DNA of 64,000 nt, from assembly GCA_902583455.1 (NCBI GenBank), contig CACHVY010000003.1, forward strand, positions 1 to 64,000, read 5' to 3'. This DNA is from an uncultured Pelagibacteraceae bacterium (GTDB taxonomy: Bacteria > Pseudomonadota > Alphaproteobacteria > Pelagibacterales > Pelagibacteraceae). The first letter of the stretch is position 1, and every line of letters starts with the position of its first letter. This document shows, in pieces, positions 9,514 to 19,657 of the stretch. Made by a program: the position numbers and the translations under genes. Under the pieces are notes generated by a model. The model was not told the origin of the DNA and did no database searches. It saw only the letters and a program-made list of their open reading frames with translations.

Positions 9514-10563
9514 AATATCTCCATCTTTAACTATATAATCTTTTCCCTCTAGTCTCATTTTTCCATTGTTTCTACAATTAAGCCAACCACTGTTCGTAAC
9601 AAAATCATTAAAAGAAATTGTCTCAGCTCTTATAAATCCTTTTTCAAAATCTGAGTGAATTTTTCCTGCAGCGGCAGGAGCAGTGCTATCTTTTTTTACA
9701 GTCCATGCTCTTGATTCTTCAGGACCTGAGGTAAAAAATGTTTCAAGCTCAAGTAATTTATATCCTTTTTCAATTAAATAATTTAAACCAGTTTTTTCAA
9801 TATTCATTAATTCCATAAAATTTTTCTTTTCATTATCTTCTAGTTGATTTATCTGATTTTCTATTTCAGCTGAGACTAAAATTGTATTATCAATTTTCTT
9901 ATTTTTTTGAACTTCTTTCGAATATTTGTTTCCTGATGAAATACTTTTTTCATCAACATTACACACATAAAGCTTTGGTTTTAAAGACAGTAAGCCTGAT
10001 TTGTTTATTAAATCTAAATCAAATAAATTTCTGAGTTCATTTAAATCTTTATCGTTATTAATATAATCCTCAGTTGTTTTAAGTATGTTCAATTCATCAT
10101 CTGTAATCTTTTTTAAATTTTTTTTATCTATTCTTTTTCCTATAGACTCTAAGTCTGCGAGCTTCATTTCTGTCTCAATAATGTCTAAGTCTCTTATAGG
10201 ATTTACATCCTTATTTACATTTTGTATATCATCAGAGTCAAAACATCTTAATAAATGAACAATTGCATCAACTTCTCTAATATGTGATAAAAATTTGTTA
10301 CCTAATCCCTCTCCCTTCGAAGCACCTTTCACTAAACCCGCAATATCAAGAAAAGTTATAGTTGTATAAATTTTTTTTTTTGATTTAGAAATTTCAAACA
10401 ATTTGTCTAATCTTTTATCTAAAACAGGAACAACGCCAACGTTAGGTTCTATTGTGCAAAATGGAAAGTTACCCGCCTGCGCTTTTGATGAATTAGTTAA
10501 AGCGTTAAATAAAGTTGACTTACCCACATTTGGTAATCCAACGATACCACACTTGAATCCCAT
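9490..10563 (-). CDS. ychF: Redox-regulated ATPase / GTP-binding protein YchF
   Basis: MGFKCGIVGLPNVGKSTLFNALT, FLDIAGLVKGASKGEGLGNKFLSHIREVDAI, C-terminal TGS-like domain. Confidence 0.97.
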   Translation of the reverse strand: MGFKCGIVGLPNVGKSTLFNALTNSSKAQAGNFPFCTIEPNVGVVPVLDKRLDKLFEISKSKKKIYTTITFLDIAGLVKGASKGEGLGNKFLSHIREVDAIVHLLRCFDSDDIQNVNKDVNPIRDLDIIETEMKLADLESIGKRIDKKNLKKITDDELNILKTTEDYINNDKDLNELRNLFDLDLINKSGLLSLKPKLYVCNVDEKSISSGNKYSKEVQKNKKIDNTILVSAEIENQINQLEDNEKKNFMELMNIEKTGLNYLIEKGYKLLELETFFTSGPEESRAWTVKKDSTAPAAAGKIHSDFEKGFIRAETISFNDFVTNSGWLNCRNNGKMRLEGKDYIVKDGDILNFRFNT

Positions 10564-11123
10564 TATTTGTTATTAACTGTGCTTGAGAAAAGGTCTAGTT
10601 TTTTATCAATTAAAATTGCTAAATTTTCAGTGATATTATTTTTTAAAGTTTCTAGTTGCTGTTTTTCATCGTCGTCAAAATCCTTTAAAACATAATCTGA
10701 AACTGCAATTTTGTCGTTTGGTTTACCAATTCCTATTCTTACTCTTGAGTAATCTTTGCCTATAAATTTATCTATAGACTCTATCCCGTTGTGACCCGCA
10801 CTAGAACCTCCAAACTTTGTTTTAATCTTACCAAAATCAATATCTAAATCGTCATGAAAGACTATTATATTTTCAGCTTCAATTTTAAAATACTCTATAA
10901 GTTCTCTTATGCAGATCCCAGAGTTATTCATAAATGTTAATGGCTTTATCGCATAAACTTTTTTTTCGTTGATATTTCCAGTTGTTAAAAGACCTTTGAA
11001 TTTAGGTTTTTGTTTTGATAACTTAAATTTTGAGTTTATAGCATCGATTATTTTGAAACCAATATTATGTCTATTGTTCTCTGAATTTGGCGTGGGATTA
11101 CCTAGTCCAACAAATAAAAACAT
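10563..11123 (-). CDS. pth: Peptidyl-tRNA hydrolase
   Basis: VGLGNPTPNSENNRHNIGF, PLTFMNNSG, VFHDDLDIDFGKIK, GGSSAGHNGIESI. Confidence 0.97.
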   Translation of the reverse strand: MFLFVGLGNPTPNSENNRHNIGFKIIDAINSKFKLSKQKPKFKGLLTTGNINEKKVYAIKPLTFMNNSGICIRELIEYFKIEAENIIVFHDDLDIDFGKIKTKFGGSSAGHNGIESIDKFIGKDYSRVRIGIGKPNDKIAVSDYVLKDFDDDEKQQLETLKNNITENLAILIDKKLDLFSSTVNNK

Positions 11124-11142
11124 GTAAATTAAATTTTATCAA

Positions 11143-11886
11143 TTATTTTTTTTCTGATTGAGGTTTCTTACCTTCATCTTTTTTACCAGCATCTTTTTTT
11201 TCTGCCTCAGCCCCGCCTTTTTCGTCTGCTCCATCTTTAGGCGCTGCTGCTGCTTCTTGTGCATCTGTAGAACCCTCTGCTCCTTCTTCACCTTCTGCGG
11301 CCTCAGCTGTTTTTTCTGGTTCCTTAATTACTGTTGGTGCTGCTACGGTAGCAATTACAAAATCTCTTCCGGTAATAGTTGGAATAACATTTTCAGGTAA
11401 TTTTATTGATGATATCTTAAAACTATGACCTATATCCACACCGTCCAAATCAACAATTAATTCACTTGGTATATTTTCAGATGGACATTTTAATTCTACT
11501 TTCCTTCTAACAATATTAAGTACACCTCCTCTTTTTAACCCTGGAGATTTTTCATTATTGATAAATTTAACTGGTATCTCAATTATAATGCTTGAACCTT
11601 TTACAACTCTTAAGAAATCTATGTGTATTGGCTCATCTGTAATCACATCAAAAGATATATCTTTAGGTAATACACTTTCCTCTTTTCCGTCAACCTTAAG
11701 TTTTATAATTTTCGAAAGAAAGTTTTCTTGCTCCATTAAATTTTTTAGTACTTTTATAGATACAGATACACTTTGGTTTCTTTCTGATCCACCATAGACA
11801 ATACCTGGAACATTTCCTTGTTGTCTTATTATTTTTAGTTCACCGGATGTTTTGTTATTTCTAATATTTGCTTCTAAAGTACTCAT
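11143..11886 (-). CDS. rplY: 50S ribosomal protein L25/Ctc family with long low-complexity C-terminal tail
   Basis: Downstream partner of prs and upstream of pth; L25/Ctc fold sequence (GNVPGIVYGG..., HIDFLRV); tail AAEGEEGAEGSTDAQEAAAAPKDGADEKGGAEAEKKDAGKKDEGKK. Confidence 0.92.
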   Translation of the reverse strand: MSTLEANIRNNKTSGELKIIRQQGNVPGIVYGGSERNQSVSVSIKVLKNLMEQENFLSKIIKLKVDGKEESVLPKDISFDVITDEPIHIDFLRVVKGSSIIIEIPVKFINNEKSPGLKRGGVLNIVRRKVELKCPSENIPSELIVDLDGVDIGHSFKISSIKLPENVIPTITGRDFVIATVAAPTVIKEPEKTAEAAEGEEGAEGSTDAQEAAAAPKDGADEKGGAEAEKKDAGKKDEGKKPQSEKK

Positions 11887-11932
11887 AAAAAAAAAAGTTT
11901 TTTAACTCATGTTGACCAATAAAACAAGAAAA

Positions 11933-12865
11933 TTATTTGAACAGAAAAGATACAGATGTTGAGTTAGAAATACGTCTTATTGCTTCACCCATTAAGTTTG
12001 ATACAGACAAAATTTCAATATTTTTAGCGTTTTTTATTTTGTTATAATTGTCTATTGTGTCTGTAATAACTAAATTTTTAATAGTTGATTTTCTAATTTT
12101 ATTAACTGCATCACCACTTAATACCCCATGTGTTATGTAAACGTGTATCTCCTTTGCACCTTTTTCTTTTAGAACTTTAGCAGCGTTTACAATTGTACCT
12201 CCTGAGTCAATAATATCATCAACCATAATACAACACTTATCTTTAACATTTCCTATAACATTCATTACTTCAGATTTTCCTGGAGAAGGTCTTCTTTTAT
12301 CTATAATCGCTAAACCTGAATTAAGAAACTTACTTAATCCTCTTGTTCTAGCTACACCACCAACGTCTGGTGACACGCAAATTATATTTTTTGATTTAAT
12401 TCTTTTTTTTATGTGTCTTGCAAATATCGGAGTAGCAAATAAATTATCTACTGGTATATCAAAAAAACCCTGAATTTGTCCTGCATGTAAATCGATTGTT
12501 ACGACTCTATCAGCACCAGCTTTAGTAATTAAATTAGAAACTAATTTTGCTGATATAGATGTTCTCGGCACAACTTTTCTATCTTGCCTTGCATATCCAA
12601 AATAAGGAATTACAGCAGTGATATTTTTTGCAGATGATCTTTTTAAAGCATCGATACATAATAACATCTCCATCAGATTATCATTAGCTGGAGATGAGAT
12701 TGATTGAATAATAAAAATATTATTACCTCTAATATTTTCATTAATCTCTATATATATTTCCCCATCTTTAAATTTTCTAATACTTGAATTGACGAGCCTT
12801 TCTTTTAAATATTTAGCAATTTTTCCACTTAATTTTTTATTACTATTTCCTGTTAGAAGTTTCAT
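11933..12865 (-). CDS. prs: Ribose-phosphate pyrophosphokinase
   Basis: [41 protein letters not shown]. Confidence 0.98.
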   Translation of the reverse strand: MKLLTGNSNKKLSGKIAKYLKERLVNSSIRKFKDGEIYIEINENIRGNNIFIIQSISSPANDNLMEMLLCIDALKRSSAKNITAVIPYFGYARQDRKVVPRTSISAKLVSNLITKAGADRVVTIDLHAGQIQGFFDIPVDNLFATPIFARHIKKRIKSKNIICVSPDVGGVARTRGLSKFLNSGLAIIDKRRPSPGKSEVMNVIGNVKDKCCIMVDDIIDSGGTIVNAAKVLKEKGAKEIHVYITHGVLSGDAVNKIRKSTIKNLVITDTIDNYNKIKNAKNIEILSVSNLMGEAIRRISNSTSVSFLFK

Positions 12866-12879
12866 TATTTTGAAAAAAT

Positions 12880-13635
12880 CTATTTAATCATAATTAATGA
12901 TATATTTCTACCATAATCATTTTGATTGTTATGTATAGCTCTTCTTGCACTAAAAAAATTATTTTTCGGATTATATGTATCCTTATCAATTAAATCGATT
13001 TTCTTTAAACCAAGACTTTTCAGTTGGTAGTAAACATATTTATTTAGGCTAAAATATGTTTTTTTTTTTATCTTTTTGAAAAAAGATCTATTCACAGTAT
13101 TTTGTTTTAAAAATTTGAGCTTAAAATCAGATTTAATCTCATAATTTTTTTGAGCTATACAAGGGCCAATAGCAGCAACCAAATCTTTGGTATCACTTCC
13201 CGATTTAATCAAAAAATTAACAACTTTTTTTATAATTTCTTTGTAGGCACCTTTCCACCCAGCATGTATTGCTGAAATTATTTTGAGTTTTGGATCATAA
13301 ATAATTATAGGCGCACAGTCAGCTGTCAGAATACCCAATACAATATTTTTTTTATTTGTAATTAAAGCGTCTCCAACTAGCTTTGTTTTATATTTTCCTC
13401 TATTTACATAGAAATACCTATTACTGTGGACTTGATGTAACAATATTAATTTTTTGTGAGTTGAACCAATTTTTCGACAAGCTATTTTAAGATTTTTTGT
13501 TACGTTTACTTTTGTATCAGATGAACCTCTTCCACAGTTTAAGCTTTTATATATTCCTTTAGATTTGCCACCTTCCATGCCCAGAAAGCAGTGTCTAATA
13601 CTTTTATACTTTAATAATTTTTTTGATAAAATCAT
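12880..13635 (-). CDS. pgeF: Peptidoglycan editing factor PgeF / YfiH (laccase-domain) family
   Basis: [50 protein letters not shown]. Confidence 0.93.
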   Translation of the reverse strand: MILSKKLLKYKSIRHCFLGMEGGKSKGIYKSLNCGRGSSDTKVNVTKNLKIACRKIGSTHKKLILLHQVHSNRYFYVNRGKYKTKLVGDALITNKKNIVLGILTADCAPIIIYDPKLKIISAIHAGWKGAYKEIIKKVVNFLIKSGSDTKDLVAAIGPCIAQKNYEIKSDFKLKFLKQNTVNRSFFKKIKKKTYFSLNKYVYYQLKSLGLKKIDLIDKDTYNPKNNFFSARRAIHNNQNDYGRNISLIMIK

Positions 13636-14708
13636 TCAAACCCAAAAAATTTTTTATTATTACTTTTATATGCAAAAATAACTTTGAATAACTCTCCCAT
13701 TGAACTTTTATTTAAAAGTCTTGAAAGCGTTGTGATCATATATTTTTTTTGTTTTTCATTCATTTTTTTTTCCAGAATCTTAGCTCTTTCAATAATCCCC
13801 ATTCTTTCTAAAAAAAATTTCTGTGTAACTACTCTCTTAACATTTAATTTTTTTTTTGAAAAAAATTCATTTAATAAGCTAAAATTTACTAATGAAGTGA
13901 TATCTGCATTACCAATATATTTTAATAGGTTTTTTTTGTGAATTTGTCTATTTTTCATCACAATTTGTATAGTACTTTCATTTAATGCTTCCATATAACC
14001 GTAATCAATTAATAGCACTCCCCCAGATAAAGATTTTATTTTTTTTACAATTTTACTTAATTCCCCAAGACCTTGCTTTGGGTATTCAATAAATTTAAGT
14101 TTTTTTAAAATTTTAAAAGATTTTAAGTTATTTAGATCACTCAATTTAGGCTTGCACTGGGTTTCCTCAAGAAATTTTCCATTAAAAATATAGCATTTTT
14201 CTAATAATTTCTTATCCTTAATAAAAAATTGTTTTATTGGTATTGCATCAAAAAATTCGTTACCAAAAAAAATAATTGGACCACCCTTTATGTTTTTATA
14301 ATCATTTATCCACTTTAAATTAGTTCCATTTAATTTTTTTTTTTGAATCCTTTTTAAAAATTCACTTTTTTCATATAAAAAAAATTTTACAGAATTATTA
14401 AAAGTTGGAAAATTTTTAAAAGTTTTTACTAATACTTCCGATAAACTTCCATCACCTGGGCCAAGCTCAACTAAGTTAAAAATTTTAGGTTTTCCTAAAG
14501 TTTCCCAAGTCGAAATTATCCATATAGCTATAATCTCAGAAAATAAATTTGATATGGTTGGAGATGTAACAAAATCACCCTTTTTCCCAAAAGGCATTTT
14601 ATTTGTATAGTAACCTATTTTTGGTTTGTATAATGCTCTATTTATAAAATCATCAACTTTAATTTTTCGATTTTTTATGATATTAAATTTTTCAACGGAT
14701 TTTTTCAT
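13632..14708 (-). CDS. SAM-dependent methyltransferase, MidA/NDUFAF7 family (DUF185)
   Basis: GDFVTSPTISNLFSEIIAIW, NLVELGPGDGSLSEVLV, GNEFFDAIPIKQF, GGVLLIDYGYME. Confidence 0.92.
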   Translation of the reverse strand: MKKSVEKFNIIKNRKIKVDDFINRALYKPKIGYYTNKMPFGKKGDFVTSPTISNLFSEIIAIWIISTWETLGKPKIFNLVELGPGDGSLSEVLVKTFKNFPTFNNSVKFFLYEKSEFLKRIQKKKLNGTNLKWINDYKNIKGGPIIFFGNEFFDAIPIKQFFIKDKKLLEKCYIFNGKFLEETQCKPKLSDLNNLKSFKILKKLKFIEYPKQGLGELSKIVKKIKSLSGGVLLIDYGYMEALNESTIQIVMKNRQIHKKNLLKYIGNADITSLVNFSLLNEFFSKKKLNVKRVVTQKFFLERMGIIERAKILEKKMNEKQKKYMITTLSRLLNKSSMGELFKVIFAYKSNNKKFFGFE

Positions 14709-15463
14709 TTTCTACGTAAGAGCAAAATACCTATAAATATCATAAGAATACTTAATATCATTCCCATACTTAATGATCCCAAGATATAACCAATTTGTTG
14801 ATCAGGTTCTCTAAAAATTTCAGAAAACAATCTAAATATTCCATAAAAAATTAAAAACGTAAATGAACAGCTTCCCTCTTTGTAATTTTTACTAAAGTAG
14901 ATTTTATTCATTATAATAAATAAAAATATACCTTCAAAAAATGCCTCATACAATTGTGACGGATGTCTTGGAATACTATCGACCAACGGAAAGATAACAC
15001 CCCAAATTAAATCAGTTGGTTTTCCAACAAGCTCGCTATTTATAAAATTTGCAATTCTACCAAAAAAAATGCCAATAGGTGCTGCAACAGCTATGAAATC
15101 AAAAAAAATATACTTTTCTAAATTGTTTTTTTTACAAAAAATAAAAGTTACTATTATAACTCCTATTAAACCCCCGTGAAAAGACATCCCTCCTTGCCAT
15201 ATCATGATTATTTCTGAGGGATTTTTTAGGTAAAATTTTAGATTATAAATCAAGACGTAACCTAGTCTTCCTCCTACAATTATACCTATAATTAGATAAG
15301 TTATTAAATCATCAATGTAAATCCTATGAATATTGTTTTTAATTAATATTTTCTTAATGTAAATCCATCCACAGATTATTCCAAAAATATACGCAAGAGA
15401 GTACCAGTGAATTTTGAAAAAAAATATTTCAAAAGCTACTGGATTCAAATTATTAATAAGCAT
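14705..15463 (-). CDS. lgt: Prolipoprotein diacylglyceryl transferase (ORF extends to 15499; start trimmed to MLINNLNPVAFEI)
   Basis: IHWYSLAYIFGIICGW, GGRLGYVL, IWQGGMSFHGGLIGV, GRIANFINSELVGKPTD, PRHPSQLYEAFFEG. Confidence 0.94.
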   Translation of the reverse strand: MLINNLNPVAFEIFFFKIHWYSLAYIFGIICGWIYIKKILIKNNIHRIYIDDLITYLIIGIIVGGRLGYVLIYNLKFYLKNPSEIIMIWQGGMSFHGGLIGVIIVTFIFCKKNNLEKYIFFDFIAVAAPIGIFFGRIANFINSELVGKPTDLIWGVIFPLVDSIPRHPSQLYEAFFEGIFLFIIMNKIYFSKNYKEGSCSFTFLIFYGIFRLFSEIFREPDQQIGYILGSLSMGMILSILMIFIGILLLRRK

Positions 15464-15503
15464 ATTATAAAACTTAGAATATATTATTTTTAAAAGCAAA
15501 AGT

Positions 15504-15749
15504 ATGTCAAAATCTAAAATTTTATTAGAAAAATTAACAAGTTTACTTGCTCAAGGATTTATATCCTACAAAGACTTAAGTAATGAAGTAATCAACATAA
15601 TTAAATCTCAGAGAGATGAAATTATTTTAAAAATGAAAATATCAACAAAAGAAGAAACAGATATTCTTAAAAGGAGAATTGAAAAGTTGGAAAATGAGAT
15701 AAATAAACTAAAAAAAAATAAACGAACTAGAAAGGCAAAGAGATCTTAA
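15504..15749 (+). CDS. BMFP/UbiK-like accessory factor
   Basis: 81-aa amphipathic helix plus C-terminal coiled coil (TDILKRRIEKLENEINKLKKN), the arrangement of the UbiK/BMFP family; next to lgt as in other alphaproteobacteria. Confidence 0.7.
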   Translation: MSKSKILLEKLTSLLAQGFISYKDLSNEVINIIKSQRDEIILKMKISTKEETDILKRRIEKLENEINKLKKNKRTRKAKRS

Positions 15750-17040
15750 CACTCAGACCACCCAATTTTGATTTACTTAAATCAATTTTTCCACCATGAG
15801 ATCTAACTACGTCAGATGCAATTGAAAGACCAAGACCTACACTTGATTTTGAGTCACCTCTTCCTTTATTTATTTTATAAAAAGGTTTGAAAACATTTGA
15901 ATATTCTGATTTTGGAATACCTGGCCCGTCATCATCTATTATTAGAACAATAATTTTATTTAACTTTTTTAAGGAAAAAGTAACTTTTTTTCCATACTTA
16001 AGACCATTGTCTATTATGTTGCTGAGACACCTTAATAATAAATTCTTTCGTCCATTAAAGTTTATATTTTCTTCAATATCTGAGGATATTAAAGCATTAT
16101 CATATTTTTTTATTAAAGATTTAATTGTTTTTGAGATATTAAATGATTCATCTTTTTCAGAAGATGTCGAACTAGCAAACTGCAAATATTCATTCAACAT
16201 TTTTTCCATTTCTTCTATATCCTCAGAAAGTTTTTTTGAAATATTGTTGTCTTTAATAAAGGCTAATTGTAACTTAATTCTTGTTAGCGGAGTTCTTAAA
16301 TCGTGGCTTATTCCAGACAACATCTCAGATCTCTGATTTAAATGTCTTAAAATTCTTTTTCTCATTCTATCAAATTCAAATCCAGCTTGACGTATTTCAA
16401 GAGCACCAGAAGGCCTGAATTCACCAACATCTTCACCTCTTCCAAATTTTTCAGATGCTTTCGCTAAATTTACGATTGGTCGTGTTTGGTTTTTTAAGAA
16501 AATTAAGGCAACTGTAATTAATAAAAACGCTGGGAATGTGATCCATAACGCAAATAATCTAGCCGAGGTACTGGTAACCCTTTCTTTGGGAATATAAAAT
16601 TCAAAGTACCCATTAATATGTTTTATTTTTAATTCAATTAACCCTTTGAATTTTGTAGTATCAAACCAATAACTTAAATTTCTGGATTTTAGTTCTCTTC
16701 TCAAAGTACGATCCATAGGACTGAACCATCTCTCCATATCTTGTTTTGGTAAGTCACCAAATGAAATAAATTTTACAGTAAAGTTGTGATGTTCTTCAAA
16801 TAAGTTTATTAAATTCTCTTTATTGTAATCTTCATTGTCATAAGCATCTAAAAAAAATTTAATTTCTCCTATTAATGCATTTGTCATACCTTTATTTGTT
16901 TTTATCCACAAACTATCAAAAAAAACTATTGATATAGTGATTTGCAAAATTATGATCGGAGCTGCTACAATTAAAAGAGCTCTATAAAATAATCTTTTTG
17001 GAAGTATACTTTTAACAAATTTATTCAATCCATAAAACAT
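15727..17040 (-). CDS. EnvZ-like sensor histidine kinase
   Basis: Two TM segments, HAMP, H-box SGISHDLRTPLTRIKLQ, ATPase boxes DDGPGIPKSEY and VGLGLSIASDVV. Confidence 0.92.
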   Translation of the reverse strand: MFYGLNKFVKSILPKRLFYRALLIVAAPIIILQITISIVFFDSLWIKTNKGMTNALIGEIKFFLDAYDNEDYNKENLINLFEEHHNFTVKFISFGDLPKQDMERWFSPMDRTLRRELKSRNLSYWFDTTKFKGLIELKIKHINGYFEFYIPKERVTSTSARLFALWITFPAFLLITVALIFLKNQTRPIVNLAKASEKFGRGEDVGEFRPSGALEIRQAGFEFDRMRKRILRHLNQRSEMLSGISHDLRTPLTRIKLQLAFIKDNNISKKLSEDIEEMEKMLNEYLQFASSTSSEKDESFNISKTIKSLIKKYDNALISSDIEENINFNGRKNLLLRCLSNIIDNGLKYGKKVTFSLKKLNKIIVLIIDDDGPGIPKSEYSNVFKPFYKINKGRGDSKSSVGLGLSIASDVVRSHGGKIDLSKSKLGGLSVKISLPF

Positions 17041-17698
17041 ATCCTGTACCTCTTATAGTTTGTAAATATTTTGGATTTTTTGGATTCATTTCAATTTTTT
17101 TTCTTAGTCTTGTAATAATCACGTCAATTGATCTCTCTTTTTCTAGATTAATAAGTTTTCCTATTTCTAGTCTACTAAAAACCTTACCAGGTTGATTAAT
17201 CATTTTATCTAAAATTTTCTTTTCAGTTATGTTGATTTTAAATTCTTTTTTCTCTTTTATAATTAACAACTTTGTTAAATCAATTTTGATGTTTCCAAAA
17301 TTTATAGCTCTTATAAGGTTCCTTTTTTGTGTTTTGGATAAAATATTTTTTATTCTTAATAGTAGTTCTTGTGGTTCAAATGGTTTCGGTAAATAATCAT
17401 CTGCCCCGGACTCGAGTCCCTCAACTCTTTCTTTTGGTTCACCTTTAGCAGTCAAAAGTATTACCGGTGTTTCAATAAAATTTTTATTATCATTTAAAAA
17501 TTCTAAACCACTTTTGCCAGGCATCATAATATCTAAAATTATCAAATCAAATTTTATGATTGTAATTTTTTTTTGAGCTTCCTCAGCTGTACTAGCTGTA
17601 TTTACCAAAAAACTTTTTTCATTTAAAAATTTTTTTACTAAATTTCTTATACCGTCGTCATCGTCTACAACTAATATATGTGCTTTATAGTTTTTCAT
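17021..17698 (-). CDS. OmpR/PetR-family response regulator
   Basis: Receiver VVDDDDGIRNLVKKFL, LDIMMPGKSGLEF, LTAKGEPKERVEGLESGADDYLPKPF; winged helix with TIRGTGYVLW. Confidence 0.93.
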   Translation of the reverse strand: MKNYKAHILVVDDDDGIRNLVKKFLNEKSFLVNTASTAEEAQKKITIIKFDLIILDIMMPGKSGLEFLNDNKNFIETPVILLTAKGEPKERVEGLESGADDYLPKPFEPQELLLRIKNILSKTQKRNLIRAINFGNIKIDLTKLLIIKEKKEFKINITEKKILDKMINQPGKVFSRLEIGKLINLEKERSIDVIITRLRKKIEMNPKNPKYLQTIRGTGYVLWIE

Positions 17699-18128
17699 TT
17701 ATTATTCTTTTTAATACTTGATCAAAATTCAGCACCTCTTTCGCAGATGAGTTCAAAAAAGCTTTATAAATTCTTTTTTTTTGAGAAAAAAAAATTTCGT
17801 TATAAATTTTATTTCCTTTAGAACTTAAATAAATATGTCTAACTCTAGTATCTTTACTGTCTTTTTTAAATTCTAAAAAATCTAGCCTCTTCAAGTCATT
17901 TAGAACTCTATTTAAACTCTGCTTAGTTACATTTAATTTCTTTAATAGTTGTGAAATTGTAATTCCTTCATAAAAGGATATTAAATGAAGAGATTTATGA
18001 TGAGCAGTGCCTAATTGATATTTTTTAAGTATTTTCTTGGGATCACTAAATGACTCCCTATAAGTGACAAAAATTTTTTCAATAAAACCTTTTAATTGTT
18101 CATCTTTTAAATAAAGAAGATCTTTCAT
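17685..18128 (-). CDS. MarR-family transcriptional regulator (PetP-like by context)
   Basis: wHTH LISFYEGITISQLLKKLNVTKQSLNRVLNDLKRLDFLEFKKDSKDTRVRHIYLSSKG; overlaps the response regulator. Confidence 0.88.
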   Translation of the reverse strand: MKDLLYLKDEQLKGFIEKIFVTYRESFSDPKKILKKYQLGTAHHKSLHLISFYEGITISQLLKKLNVTKQSLNRVLNDLKRLDFLEFKKDSKDTRVRHIYLSSKGNKIYNEIFFSQKKRIYKAFLNSSAKEVLNFDQVLKRIINEKL

Positions 18129-18143
18129 AATAAGTAAGTTATA

Positions 18144-18172
18144 TTGACATATTAAATTTAGGAAGTTATTTT
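18144..18172 (+). promoter_or_regulatory. Putative sigma70-type promoter (TTGACA-N17-TATTTT) for ilvE
   Basis: -35 TTGACA at 18144-18149, -10 TATTTT at 18167-18172, CDS start at 18191. Confidence 0.45.
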
Positions 18173-18190
18173 TTTATAAATTTTCTTTTT

Positions 18191-19075
18191 ATGATGATTC
18201 CTTACGATAAAAGAGACGGTAAAATTTGGTACAATTCTGAACTAGTAAATTGGTCAGATGTTAAGTTACATGTTTTAAGCCATGGACTACACTATGCAAG
18301 TTGTGTATTTGAGGGTGAGAGGGTTTACGATGGCGAAATTTTTAAATTAGAGGAACATACTTCTAGATTTTTTCACTCAGCAAAAAGAATGGGTTTTGAA
18401 ATTCCGTATAGCGAGGATCAAATAAACAAAGCTAGTAAAAATATTATCTCAGTTCAAAAAGTTGAAAATGGATATGTAAGACCAGTTGCCTGGCGAGGCA
18501 GTGAAATGATGGCTATTTCAGCTCAACAAACAAAAATCCATGTAGCAATTGCAACCTGGGAGTGGGGTTCTTATTTCGATCCAAAATTAAAAGTTGAAGG
18601 AATAAAATTAAATATATCTAAATGGAAAAGACCTGCGCCAGATACAATACCTTGGGATACAAAAGCATCTGGATTATACATGATATGCACTTTGTCAAAA
18701 CATGAAGCAGAGAGGGATGGGTACACCGACTCTTTAATGTTAGATCATGAAGGTAATGTTGCAGAAGCCACTGGTGCAAATATCTTCTTTAAAGATAATG
18801 ATGGAAATCTCCATACCCCAACACCTGACTCTTTCCTTGATGGCATCACAAGAAGAACAGTAATAGATATTGCAAAATCAAAAAATATAAAAGTAATTGA
18901 AAGAAAAATTGCACCAGATGAACTTAAAAATTTTACCGGTTGTTTTCTTACTGGCACTGCTGCAGAAGTAACTCCAGTTTCACAAATAGCAAATTATAAT
19001 TTTAAAGTTTGTAAAACAATTATCGAATTATCAGACTCATATCAATTGATTGTAAGAAAAAAGAAAGCTGCTTAA
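18191..19075 (+). CDS. ilvE: Branched-chain amino acid aminotransferase
   Basis: HGLHYASCVFEGERVYDGEIFKLEEH, EATGANIFFK, PDSFLDGITRRTVIDIA. Confidence 0.95.
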   Translation: MMIPYDKRDGKIWYNSELVNWSDVKLHVLSHGLHYASCVFEGERVYDGEIFKLEEHTSRFFHSAKRMGFEIPYSEDQINKASKNIISVQKVENGYVRPVAWRGSEMMAISAQQTKIHVAIATWEWGSYFDPKLKVEGIKLNISKWKRPAPDTIPWDTKASGLYMICTLSKHEAERDGYTDSLMLDHEGNVAEATGANIFFKDNDGNLHTPTPDSFLDGITRRTVIDIAKSKNIKVIERKIAPDELKNFTGCFLTGTAAEVTPVSQIANYNFKVCKTIIELSDSYQLIVRKKKAA

Positions 19076-19657
19076 TTATTTATTATCTTCAGAAATTGCA
19101 TGGTCAATTCCTTTTCTAAGGTAATCATAAGCTGTAAATAAAGTTAAGAAAGCTGAAAGCCACAAAATTATTATACCAATTGTTTGAGCATTATAGTCTT
19201 GAAAATTTAAAATTTTATTACCAGTTTCTCCAGTTAATAAAATAGAAATTGAAAACATTTGTAAAAAAGTTTTCAATTTTGCAAGATTTGATACTGGCAA
19301 ATTTACCTGACCCTTTGCTAAAAATTCTCTCAGGCCAGATATCAAAATTTCTCTTGTCAGAATAATAATCGCAGCTATAACCTCAAAATTTTTTATTGTT
19401 CCATCCATAACTAATAAAATTAGAGCCGTAGCTACAATAATTTTGTCAGCAATAGGATCTAAAAGTTCACCAAGTTTAGACTCCTCTTTATATAATCTTG
19501 CTAAAAGTCCATCTAGAAAATCCGTAAAAGATGCAATGACAAATAAAAAAAATGGGATTACATCTCCATAAAATCCAGGCAAATAAAATGTTAACACAAA
19601 TATTGGGACTATAATTATACGACCAATTGTTAGATAATTAGGAAATTTAAATTTCAT
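19076..19657 (-). CDS. pgsA: CDP-diacylglycerol-glycerol-3-phosphate 3-phosphatidyltransferase
   Basis: [19 protein letters not shown]-alcohol motif variant [31 protein letters not shown]. Confidence 0.95.
   Translation of the reverse strand: MKFKFPNYLTIGRIIIVPIFVLTFYLPGFYGDVIPFFLFVIASFTDFLDGLLARLYKEESKLGELLDPIADKIIVATALILLVMDGTIKNFEVIAAIIILTREILISGLREFLAKGQVNLPVSNLAKLKTFLQMFSISILLTGETGNKILNFQDYNAQTIGIIILWLSAFLTLFTAYDYLRKGIDHAISEDNK

Noticed and set aside
11158-11797. Forward ORFs (80 and 79 aa) inside rplY, Cys/Phe-rich
   Set aside because: Cys/Phe richness results from antisense reading of the Ala/Glu/Lys tail; no independent coding evidence.
15887-16336. 149-aa forward ORF inside the histidine kinase
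   Set aside because: Shadow ORF opposite conserved kinase motifs.
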